NCBI RefSeq assembly: GCF_004151105.1
Contig: NZ_PHRF01000164.1
Location: 1-64,000, forward strand
Source: Streptomyces sp. L-9-10
GTDB taxonomy: Bacteria; Actinomycetota; Actinomycetes; Streptomycetales; Streptomycetaceae
DNA: 64,000 bases
Direction: 5' to 3'
Below the pieces are notes generated by a model. It was given only the letters and a program-made list of their open reading frames with translations. It was not told the DNA's origin and did no database searches. Both the position numbers and the translations under genes were made by a program. Within the stretch, counting starts at the first letter, position 1; each line of letters opens with the position of its first letter. This document shows positions 24,126 to 31,598 of this stretch, in pieces.

Positions 24126-25898
24126 CTACTCGCCGGACTTCGCCGGCGGCTTGCGCAGCGCGATGTTCAGCTCGCGGAGGCGGGACTCGGCCAGCTCCGT
24201 GGGCGCGCCCATCATCAGGTCCTGCGCGTTGCCGTTGAGCGGGAAGGCGATCGTCTCGCGGATGTTCGGCTCGTCGGCCAGCAGCATCACGATGCGGTCC
24301 ACGCCCGGGGCGATGCCGCCGTGCGGCGGGGCGCCGAGGCGGAACGCGCGGAGCATGCCCGCGAACTCGTGCTCGACGGTCTCGCGGTCGTAGCCGGCGA
24401 TCTCGAACGCCTTGATCATCAGCTCGGGCTCGTGGTTACGGATCGCGCCGGAGGACAGCTCGATTCCGTTGCAGACGATGTCGTACTGCCACGCCAGGAT
24501 GTCCAGCGGGTCCTTCGTCTCCAGGTCTTCCAGACCGCCCTGGGGCATCGAGAACGGGTTGTGCGAGAAGTCGATCTTCCCGGTCTCCTCGTCCTTCTCG
24601 TACATCGGGAAGTCGACGATCCAGCAGAACCGGAAGACGCCGTCCTCGAAGTGGCCCGCGCGCCTGGCGGCCTCGACGCGCACCGCGCTCATGATCTTGG
24701 AGACCTCGTCGAACTCGCCCGCGCCGAAGAAGACGGCGTGGCCGGGGACGAGCCCCAGGCGCTCGGTGAGCAGCTTGACGTTCTCCTCGGTGAGGAACTT
24801 GGCGATCGGGCCGCTCAGCGCGCCGTCCTCGCCGACCCGCACCCAGGCCAGGCCCTTCGCGCCGTGCTCGACGGCGTACTCACCGAGTCCGTCGAAGAAC
24901 TTGCGCGACTGGCCCGCCGTGTCCGGCACCGGCAGGGCGCGGACGTGCTTCCCGGCGAACGCCTTGAACTCGGAGCCCTCGAAGACGTCCGAGATGTCGG
25001 CCAGTTCGAGCTTGGCGCGCAGGTCCGGCTTGTCGTTGCCGTACTTCAGCATCGACTCGCGGAACGGGATGCGCGGGAACGGCGAGGTCACATGGCGGCC
25101 GTTGCCGAACTCCTCGAACAGCTCGGTCATCAGCTTCTCGATCGGCTGGAAGACGTCTTCCTGCTCGACGAAGCTCATCTCGACATCGAGCTGGTAGAAC
25201 TCGCCGGGCGAGCGGTCGGCGCGGGCGTCCTCGTCGCGGAAGCACGGCGCGATCTGGAAGTAGCGGTCGAAGCCCGAGATCATCAGCAGCTGCTTGAACT
25301 GCTGCGGCGCCTGCGGCAGCGCGTAGAACCTGCCCGGGTTCAGCCGGGACGGGACCACGAAGTCACGGGCGCCCTCGGGGGAGGTCGCGGTGAGGATGGG
25401 CGTGGCCATCTCGTTGAAGCCCAGCGCGGTCATCTTGTGCCGGATGGCGGAGATGACGGACGTGCGCAGCATGATGTTGCGGTGCATGCGCTCGCGGCGC
25501 AGGTCGAGGAAGCGGTACTCCAGGCGCCGCTCCTCGTTCACTCCGTCCTCGGCGTTGACCGTGAACGGCAGCGGGCCCGCCGCGCCGAGGATCTCGACCT
25601 CGGAGACCTCGATCTCGATCTCGCCGGTCGGCAGCTCCGGGTTGACGTTCTCCGCACCGCGCGCGGAGACCTTGCCGTCGATACGGACGACGGTCTCCTT
25701 CGTGAGCCTGGACAGCTCCTCGTTCGCGGGGGTGCCGGGGCGGGCCACGAGCTGCACCAGACCGTAGTGATCACGGAGATCGATGAAGAGGATGCCGCCC
25801 AGGTCTCGGCGATTGTGCAGCCAGCCGCTCAGCCGGACGTCGGCACCGACGTCAGAGGCGCGGAGCTCGCCGCAGGTGTGGGACCTGTACCGATGCAT
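24126..25898 (-). CDS. aspS: Aspartyl-tRNA synthetase
   Basis: 590 aa class II synthetase. The N-terminal OB-fold anticodon domain is followed by class II motif 2 (CFRDEDARADR, about residue 218), the bacterial GAD insertion (about 300-420), and motif 3 GAPPHGGIAPGVDRIVML near 540. It charges tRNA-Asp; in actinobacteria the enzyme may also be non-discriminating toward tRNA-Asn when asnS is absent. There is no good ribosome site ahead of the ATG, though the conserved MHRYRSHTCGEL start supports it. Confidence 0.98.
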   Translation of the reverse strand: MHRYRSHTCGELRASDVGADVRLSGWLHNRRDLGGILFIDLRDHYGLVQLVARPGTPANEELSRLTKETVVRIDGKVSARGAENVNPELPTGEIEIEVSEVEILGAAGPLPFTVNAEDGVNEERRLEYRFLDLRRERMHRNIMLRTSVISAIRHKMTALGFNEMATPILTATSPEGARDFVVPSRLNPGRFYALPQAPQQFKQLLMISGFDRYFQIAPCFRDEDARADRSPGEFYQLDVEMSFVEQEDVFQPIEKLMTELFEEFGNGRHVTSPFPRIPFRESMLKYGNDKPDLRAKLELADISDVFEGSEFKAFAGKHVRALPVPDTAGQSRKFFDGLGEYAVEHGAKGLAWVRVGEDGALSGPIAKFLTEENVKLLTERLGLVPGHAVFFGAGEFDEVSKIMSAVRVEAARRAGHFEDGVFRFCWIVDFPMYEKDEETGKIDFSHNPFSMPQGGLEDLETKDPLDILAWQYDIVCNGIELSSGAIRNHEPELMIKAFEIAGYDRETVEHEFAGMLRAFRLGAPPHGGIAPGVDRIVMLLADEPNIRETIAFPLNGNAQDLMMGAPTELAESRLRELNIALRKPPAKSGE

Positions 25899-26033
25899 CG
25901 TCGTGTCATCCAGTTCTTGGCAGTCGGGGTTGGCGGTGCGGAAGCGTTACGTCGTACGACACAACAGGTTACCGCCCGGCCATGACACCCCCCTCGGTGG
26001 CGTTTACTCAACACATATTCATAAAGTGGGACA

Positions 26034-28247
26034 ATGCGCACCGAGGATGTCCTGGCCGCGATCGCGACCGGCCTATGGCGCTGGGAGAACGCGTCCGGCA
26101 CGGTCACCCTCGACGGGGAGGCGGCCCGGCTGCTCGGCCTGCCCGAAGAACCCGTGACCCTCACCGAATCCGCCACGCGCGCCCGTTTCCATCCCATCGA
26201 CTGGAACGAGATCGACGGCATCGTGAACCTCGCGCTCGCCGAGGAGACCCTGGCCGAGGCCCGGCTGCGGGTCGTGGACGAGAGCGGCCGGGTGCTCCGT
26301 ACCGTACGGGTCAGGGCCAGGCCGACGGTCACGTCACCGGCCGAGGGGGAACGGGACTACGAGCTGGTCGGCACCGTCCAGGCGGTCATCGAACCCCGGC
26401 CGGGCACCACCGTCGAGCGCACCTCCCTCACCGGCGACTGGCGCCGCTCCCGCGAGGCCTTCCTGCTCGACGCGGGCCGCGCGCTGGCCGAGGCGCGCTC
26501 GACCGCCGAGGTGCTGCGGGTCGCCGCCTCCCTCTCCATGCCCGGATTCTCACCGGACGGTCTCGCGGTCTACGGCGTCTCAGGCGAGCGGCTGACGATC
26601 ATCGGCCACCACGGGCACGCCCCGGAGGACTCGGCCCCGTTCGAGGGCATGACGGTGGACACCGACTACCCGGCGGCCGAGGTCGTACGGACCGGCCGGG
26701 CCATCTATCTGCCGACCCCGGAGGCGTACGCCTCCCGGTACCCCGCCACCTGGCGGTACGTGGAGCACTTCGGCCGCCACTCCTGGGCCTTCCTCCCGCT
26801 GATCGTCGCGGGCCGCACGCTGGGCACCTGGATGGCCGCCTTCAAACACCGGGTCGCGTTCTCGCCCGACGAACGCTCCGTCCTGACGACGGTGGCCCGC
26901 ATGCTGGCGCAGGCACTGGCCCGCGCGGGCGTCGCCGAGACCGAGCGCGAGCTGTCCCTCGGCCTCCAGCGCACGATGATGCCGACGCTCGGACCCGAGA
27001 TCCCCGGTATGACGGTGGCGGCCCGGTACGTACCGACCGGCGGCGGGCTCCAGGTCGGCGGCGACTGGTACGACATGATCCCGCTGCCCGGCGGCACGGC
27101 GCGCTCCGAGGGCCGCTGGGGCGGACGCTTCGCCCTGGTCATCGGGGATGTCCAGGGCCATGACGTACGGGCCGCCGGCCTCATGGGCCAGCTGCGGATC
27201 GCCCTGCGCGCGTACGCCTCCGAGGGCCACCGGCCGGACGCGGTGCTCTCCCGCGCCTCCCGCTTCCTGGCCGGTCTCCAGCACTACCCGGGGCGCGACG
27301 GCGGCACCCTCCCCGGCGGCGGACCGCGCACGGACGCGGGGGCCGCCGTGATGGACGAGTGGTACTCCGTGGCCGGCCCGCGCTTCGCGACCTGTCTCTA
27401 TCTGGAGGTCGACCCGGAGAGCGGCACGCTCGACATCGCCCGCGCGGGCCATCCCGACCCGGTGATCCGCACGGCGGACGGGACCGCGTTCATCCGGCAG
27501 ACCGAAGGCGGGCTGCCGCTCGGCATCGAGGCCGACTCCGACTACCCCACGACCCGGCTCGTCCTGGGCCCCGGCGAGACGCTCATGCTCTGCACGGACG
27601 GGCTCATCGAGACCGGCGGGCACGATCTCGCCACCGGCTGGACGCGGCTGCGGCCCGTACTGGAGCAGGACAGCGGCGAATCCCTGGAGAAGCTCGCCGA
27701 CGCCCTCATCCAGGCCGTGCACGGCCCCACCTCGCACTACACGACCGGACCGCTCGCGGACCGCCGCGAGGACGACATCGCGCTCCTGCTGCTCTCCCGC
27801 GACCTCGCGCCCGCCCGGCTCGGCGGCGGGATCCCCCGGCGCACCGCGCTGACCGTCGCCCAGGCCGAGCCCGAGCGGATCGCGGGCGTACGGCGGCAGT
27901 TGCGCGAGCTGCTGCACGACTGGAGGGACGAGGAGCAGATCGACTCCGCGGAGCTGATGGTCTCCGAGATGATCACCAACGTCCTCGTGCACACCGACGG
28001 CGACGCCCTGCTCGTCGCGGAGGCGCGCGGCGAGCTGGGAGACCGCCGGCTGCGCGTCGAGGTCGCCGACACCAGCGACGAACTGCCGCACCGCAGGCGC
28101 CCCGGAGAGCTGGCGTCCAGCGGGCGCGGCCTGGTGCTGATGGAGGTGCTGGCCGACGCCTGGGGCGTGGACCCGCGCGGCGAGGGGAAGTCGATCTGGT
28201 TCGAGCTCTACGAGTGCGGCGGAACGGAACCCGAGGCGTCGTCGTAG
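26034..28247 (+). CDS. PAS/GAF SpoIIE phosphatase with HATPase domain
   Basis: 737 aa multidomain regulator. An N-terminal PAS-like fold (about 1-120) precedes a GAF domain (about 140-310). A PP2C/SpoIIE Ser phosphatase core follows from about 330 (VGGDWYDMIPLPGG, VIGDVQGHDVRAAGLM, GHPDPVIR, REDDIALLLL). The C-terminus is a GHKL kinase-like domain (LMVSEMITNVLVHTDGDALL, then GRGLVLMEVLAD). Such proteins both phosphorylate and dephosphorylate anti-sigma antagonists, so it is a self-contained partner-switch controller. Its last 40 nt overlap, antisense, the end of the AI-2E-type gene. Confidence 0.93.
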   Translation: MRTEDVLAAIATGLWRWENASGTVTLDGEAARLLGLPEEPVTLTESATRARFHPIDWNEIDGIVNLALAEETLAEARLRVVDESGRVLRTVRVRARPTVTSPAEGERDYELVGTVQAVIEPRPGTTVERTSLTGDWRRSREAFLLDAGRALAEARSTAEVLRVAASLSMPGFSPDGLAVYGVSGERLTIIGHHGHAPEDSAPFEGMTVDTDYPAAEVVRTGRAIYLPTPEAYASRYPATWRYVEHFGRHSWAFLPLIVAGRTLGTWMAAFKHRVAFSPDERSVLTTVARMLAQALARAGVAETERELSLGLQRTMMPTLGPEIPGMTVAARYVPTGGGLQVGGDWYDMIPLPGGTARSEGRWGGRFALVIGDVQGHDVRAAGLMGQLRIALRAYASEGHRPDAVLSRASRFLAGLQHYPGRDGGTLPGGGPRTDAGAAVMDEWYSVAGPRFATCLYLEVDPESGTLDIARAGHPDPVIRTADGTAFIRQTEGGLPLGIEADSDYPTTRLVLGPGETLMLCTDGLIETGGHDLATGWTRLRPVLEQDSGESLEKLADALIQAVHGPTSHYTTGPLADRREDDIALLLLSRDLAPARLGGGIPRRTALTVAQAEPERIAGVRRQLRELLHDWRDEEQIDSAELMVSEMITNVLVHTDGDALLVAEARGELGDRRLRVEVADTSDELPHRRRPGELASSGRGLVLMEVLADAWGVDPRGEGKSIWFELYECGGTEPEASS

Positions 28248-29287
28248 ACGCCGTAGCGGTCCCTCAGCTCGGACAGGACACCGAACGCGGCGGCCGTCAG
28301 CGGTACGGCGAGCAGCATCCCCAGAATCCCGGCCACGCTGGCGCCCGCCGTGATCGCCAGTATCACCACCGCCGGGTGCATCTGGACCGTACGGCTCTGG
28401 ATCATCGGCTGGAGCACATGCCCCTCCAGCACCTGCACGGCGAGCACCACCCCCAGCGCCCACAGCCCGATCACCCACCCCCGGTCGGCGAGCGCGACCA
28501 GCACGGCGACGGCGCCCGAGATGAACGCGCCGAGATACGGGATGTACGCCCCGACGAAGACGAGCGCACCGAGCCCGATCGCGCCGGGGACGCGCAGGAT
28601 CAGCAGGCCGACGGTGATGCAGACCGCGTCGATGAGAGCGATGACTGTGGTACCGCGCATGAACCCCTCGACGGCGCCGAACGCCCGGCGGGCCATGGCC
28701 TCGACGGTATCCCCGGTCGTCCGCGGCGCGAAGGACCTGAGCGCGTCGGCCGCGCGTTCCGAGTCGCGCAGGAAGAAGAACATCAGCAGCAGCGCGAGCA
28801 CGGCGGTGGCGATCAGCTCGCCGACGACACTGATCCCGGTGAGCACCCCGGAGGCGGCGGTGGCGCCGAACTTCCCGAGCAGCTCCTTGCCGTTCTTCGC
28901 CAGATCGTCGAGCGAGGTCCCGGCGGCGCCGAAGTGCCGGGCCATGTCCTGCGCCGCCTGCCGCAGCGAGGTCATGATCTGGTCCCCGTTGTCGACCAGC
29001 GCGCTCACGACGATGTACCCCGCGCCGCCGACCACGGCCACGACGGCGACACAGGTGAGCCCGGCGGCGAGCGACCGGTTGAGCCGCAGCGCGACGAGGC
29101 GGCGGTAGAGGGGGCCGAGCAGCGCGGTGCCGAGGAGGGCGAGCAGTACGGGCGTGACGGCCGTCTTGAACGTGACGACCAGCCAGATCGCGACGGCCCC
29201 GACCCCGGCGATCACCAGCACCACACCGCACCAGGCGGCGAGGCGCCGGGCGCTCTCGGGGAGGACGGACGACGGCGAGATCTGCAC
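28208..29287 (-). CDS. AI-2E family membrane transporter
   Basis: 359 aa when started at the GTG giving MQISPSSVLPE. The frame runs 97 codons further upstream, but only through the repeat region at 29.3-29.6 kb, which is not protein-like. There are seven or eight transmembrane helices, with the family signature AYIPYLGAFISGAVAVLVAL near residue 250 and GHVLQPMIQSRTVQMHPAVV near 290. AI-2E family permeases include autoinducer-2 exporters and Na+/H+ antiporters; the substrate here is unknown. Confidence 0.87.
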   Translation of the reverse strand: MQISPSSVLPESARRLAAWCGVVLVIAGVGAVAIWLVVTFKTAVTPVLLALLGTALLGPLYRRLVALRLNRSLAAGLTCVAVVAVVGGAGYIVVSALVDNGDQIMTSLRQAAQDMARHFGAAGTSLDDLAKNGKELLGKFGATAASGVLTGISVVGELIATAVLALLLMFFFLRDSERAADALRSFAPRTTGDTVEAMARRAFGAVEGFMRGTTVIALIDAVCITVGLLILRVPGAIGLGALVFVGAYIPYLGAFISGAVAVLVALADRGWVIGLWALGVVLAVQVLEGHVLQPMIQSRTVQMHPAVVILAITAGASVAGILGMLLAVPLTAAAFGVLSELRDRYGVYDDASGSVPPHS

Positions 29288-29390
29288 GCTCCCACCCGAC
29301 CACGCGGGAGGAGGCCTGTCCCCCGTTGGCCTCCGCGCGGGTGACGGTCGCCTCCCGGCGGGGGGTCGTGGTCCGGGGTTCGTTTCGGCT

Positions 29391-29815
29391 CGGGCCGGTG
29401 GTTGTGTGCGGGTTGTCGCCGGAGCGGTGCGCCCGCGGCGCGGGGTGCGTCGTGGTGCCGGGTGCCGGGGCCTCCGGAGGTACATGTCCGGACGGCATGA
29501 TGTACGGCGCGACTCTGCCCAGTCGTTGGTTCGGGCGTCCGTGCGCCACACATCACGCTTCAGTGTCCGTACACGCACCTCCTCCGCCCCCGACCCCCTC
29601 CCGCCCGGTGGGCACGCCCGCCCCGCGCACGGACGGGCCTGTCGGTGACGGGCGGTGAAGGGGGGCGCGCAGGGGTCGTGTCCGGGACGTAGAGCGTGAT
29701 GTGTGGCGCGCGACCGCCCGAACCATCGTCAGGGCAGCTACGCGCCGTAAATCATGCGGTCCCGGGCGCGCGCCCCGGAGCGCCACCCGGCGACAACCCG
29801 CACACGACCACCGGC
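29391..29815. repeat. Long imperfect inverted repeat, 567-bp gene-free gap
   Basis: The gap 29288-29855 contains two arms in opposite orientation. Block 1 (about 29391-29422) matches the complement of 29786-29815 (GGGCCGGTGGT...GTGTGCGGGTTGTCGCC). Block 2 (about 29495-29560) matches the complement of 29694-29757 (GCATGAT.TACGGCGCG, TGGTTCGGGCG, GCGCCACACATCACGCT). Identity within blocks is about 80-90% by eye. The left arm has about 45 extra bases between blocks. The centre (29580-29680) is GC-rich and non-repeated. No gene is evident; the small frames on each arm are Arg/Pro/His-rich and mirror each other. Confidence 0.75.
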
Positions 29816-29855
29816 CCCCGCCAAAGACGACCGCACCGCACCCCGCAACCGCCGG

Positions 29856-30800
29856 CTACGCCGGCACCGTGCCCAGGCGCCCCGCCTGGAAGTCGTCGAA
29901 CGCCTGCTTGAGCTCCGCGTGACTGTTCATCACGAACGGGCCGTAGTGCGCCATCGGCTCCCGGATCGGGCGCCCGCCCAGCAGGACGACCTCCAGGTCC
30001 GGCGTGTTCCCGTCCTGGGACTCGTCCGCGCGCACGCTCAGCGCGCCGCCCGCGCCGAACACCGCCGTCTGCCCCATGTGGACCGGACGCCTCTCCGTAC
30101 CGACCGAGCCGCGCCCCGCCAGTACGTACGCGAGACCGTTGAAGTCCTCGCGCCACGGCAGGTTGATCTCCGCACCCGGCCGTAGCGTCGCGTGGATCAT
30201 CGTGATCGGGGTGTGCGTGATGCCGGGACCCTCGTGTCCGTCCAGCGCGCCGGCGATGACGCGGAGCAGCGCGCCGCCGTCGTGCGAGGTCAGGAGCTGG
30301 ACCTGGCCGCCGCGGATGTCCTGGTACCGGGGGTCCATCATCTTGTCGGACGCCGGGAGGTTCACCCAGAGCTGGAGGCCGTGGAACAGCCCGCCGGACA
30401 TGACCAGCGACTCCGGCGGAGCCTCGATGTGCAGCAGGCCGGAGCCCGCCGTCATCCACTGGGTGTCACCGTTCTGGATGGTGCCGCCGCCACCGTTGCT
30501 GTCCTGGTGGATGAAGGTGCCGTCGATCAGGTACGTGACGGTCTCGAAGCCTCGGTGCGGGTGCCACGGCGTGCCCTTGGGCTCGCCCGGCGCGTACTCC
30601 ACCTCGCCCATCTGATCCATCATGATGAACGGGTCGAGGTGCTCGTACTTGATCCCCGCGAAGGCGCGACGCACCGGGAAGCCCTCACCCTCGAAACCGC
30701 CGGGCGCGGTCGTGACGGCGAGTACGGGGCGGGCCACGGCGTCGGCCGGGGCCGCCACCCGGGGCAGGGTCAGCGGGTTGTCGACGGTCACTGCGGGCAT
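29856..30800 (-). CDS. Pirin family protein
   Basis: 314 aa bicupin protein. The N-terminal cupin has the metal-binding set HPHRGFETVTYLIDG, then H in FIHQDSNGGGG and GSGLLHIEAPPESLV. The GLQLWVNLP motif follows at about 148. Pirins are Fe-binding nuclear/cytosolic proteins; some bacterial ones are quercetinases or redox modulators. The AGGAGG ribosome site 6 nt from the ATG is excellent, and a promoter with an overlapping operator lies just upstream. Confidence 0.93.
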   Translation of the reverse strand: MPAVTVDNPLTLPRVAAPADAVARPVLAVTTAPGGFEGEGFPVRRAFAGIKYEHLDPFIMMDQMGEVEYAPGEPKGTPWHPHRGFETVTYLIDGTFIHQDSNGGGGTIQNGDTQWMTAGSGLLHIEAPPESLVMSGGLFHGLQLWVNLPASDKMMDPRYQDIRGGQVQLLTSHDGGALLRVIAGALDGHEGPGITHTPITMIHATLRPGAEINLPWREDFNGLAYVLAGRGSVGTERRPVHMGQTAVFGAGGALSVRADESQDGNTPDLEVVLLGGRPIREPMAHYGPFVMNSHAELKQAFDDFQAGRLGTVPA

Positions 30801-30823
30801 GAGGGCCTCCTTGATGATTCAAC

Positions 30824-30856
30824 GTTCAATTTAGTTGAACAGTGAACATCTGGCAA
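30824..30856 (-). promoter_or_regulatory. Pirin promoter with overlapping operator
   Basis: On the minus strand TTGCCA (30851-30856), 17 nt, then TAAATT (30828-30833). The inverted repeat GTTCAA-N5-TTGAAC (30824-30840) covers the -10 element, with a further TTCAA half-site at 30818-30822. The layout suggests repression by a small-ligand regulator such as a MarR or Lrp type. Confidence 0.6.
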
Positions 30857-30946
30857 GGCGCACCGCATTCCCGAGGGGCGGGACATGAGTACGCCGCGGC
30901 CGGAGGGGCCGCGGCGGAGGAGGAGCCGGGAAGGAAGGGACAGGAC

Positions 30947-31435
30947 CTAGCCGTACATACGGCGCATCGCGAAGTCCACCATCTGTTCGACCGCCTTCGC
31001 GTCGAACACCATCCGGTGGTCGCCCTCCATGTCCAGTACGAAGCCGTATCCCGTGGGCAGCAGATCGATCACCTCGGCGCCGGTGATCACGAAGTACTTC
31101 GACTCCTTGCCCGCGTACCGCCGCAGCTCCTTGAGCGTGCTGAACATGGGGATCACCGGCTGCTGCGTGTTGTGCAGCGCCAGGAACCCGGGGTTGTCAC
31201 CCCGCGGGCAGTAGACCTTCGACGTCGCGAAGATCTGCTGGAAGTCCTCGGCCGACAACGACCCCGTCGTGAACGCCCGCACGGCGTCCCCGAGCGACGG
31301 CGGCGAGGGCTCCGGATACAGCGGCTGTTCGCCGTATCCACCCGCGCCGGGGCCGCCCATCGGCTGCTGCTGCGGCTGCTGAGGCGGGTGCGTGTACTGC
31401 TGCTGAGCGCCCGGGTTCTGGTCGTAGCCGTACAT
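30947..31435 (-). CDS. SseB family protein
   Basis: 162 aa from MYGYDQNPGAQQQ. Residues 1-45 are Gln/Pro/Gly-rich. The SseB-like domain follows, including LGDAVRAFTTGSLSAEDFQQ, VYCPRGDNPGFLALHNTQQP and GKESKYFVITGAEVIDLLPT. SseB was named as an enhancer of serine sensitivity; the molecular role is unknown. There is no Shine-Dalgarno sequence. TACTCT at 31443-31448 lies 7 nt before the ATG, which fits a leaderless transcript. Confidence 0.82.
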   Translation of the reverse strand: MYGYDQNPGAQQQYTHPPQQPQQQPMGGPGAGGYGEQPLYPEPSPPSLGDAVRAFTTGSLSAEDFQQIFATSKVYCPRGDNPGFLALHNTQQPVIPMFSTLKELRRYAGKESKYFVITGAEVIDLLPTGYGFVLDMEGDHRMVFDAKAVEQMVDFAMRRMYG

Positions 31436-31442
31436 GAGCGCA

Positions 31443-31448
31443 AGAGTA
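31443..31448 (-). promoter_or_regulatory. -10 element for leaderless SseB transcript
   Basis: TACTCT on the minus strand, 7 nt upstream of the ATG, so transcription would start at or next to the start codon. No convincing -35. Confidence 0.4.
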
Positions 31449-31516
31449 CTGAGGAATGGTGCCCGGGGGAGCCTCGTCGACCTCGTCACAGTCTCCCGGA
31501 CGGGGTTGCGCCTTAT

Positions 31517-31528
31517 TACCCATGGGTA
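31517..31528. promoter_or_regulatory. Palindrome upstream of acyl-CoA dehydrogenase
   Basis: A perfect 12-bp palindrome TACCCATGGGTA between the divergent SseB and acyl-CoA dehydrogenase genes, 71 nt before the latter. It is followed by TAGCAT, a fair -10 hexamer, with TTGCGC 15 nt upstream (short spacing). A fatty-acid regulator site is possible. Confidence 0.4.
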
Positions 31529-31598
31529 GCATCATCGTAGCTACTTACTGGTACGTGTATGAGGAACCCGCCTCCCCGATCCTTACGGAGTCGTCGCC

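Noticed and set aside
26580..29549. A 989-codon minus-strand frame
   Set aside because: Antisense to the SpoIIE-type gene and out of frame with the AI-2E permease; composition is typical of shadow frames.
29288..29578. N-terminal extension of the AI-2E-type protein by 97 codons
   Set aside because: It would be made entirely of the inverted-repeat DNA and is Arg/Pro/Thr-rich without a hydrophobic segment.
29212..29911. Mirror-image small frames starting MMCGAR on both repeat arms
   Set aside because: They arise from the inverted repeat itself; no ribosome sites and no conserved domain.
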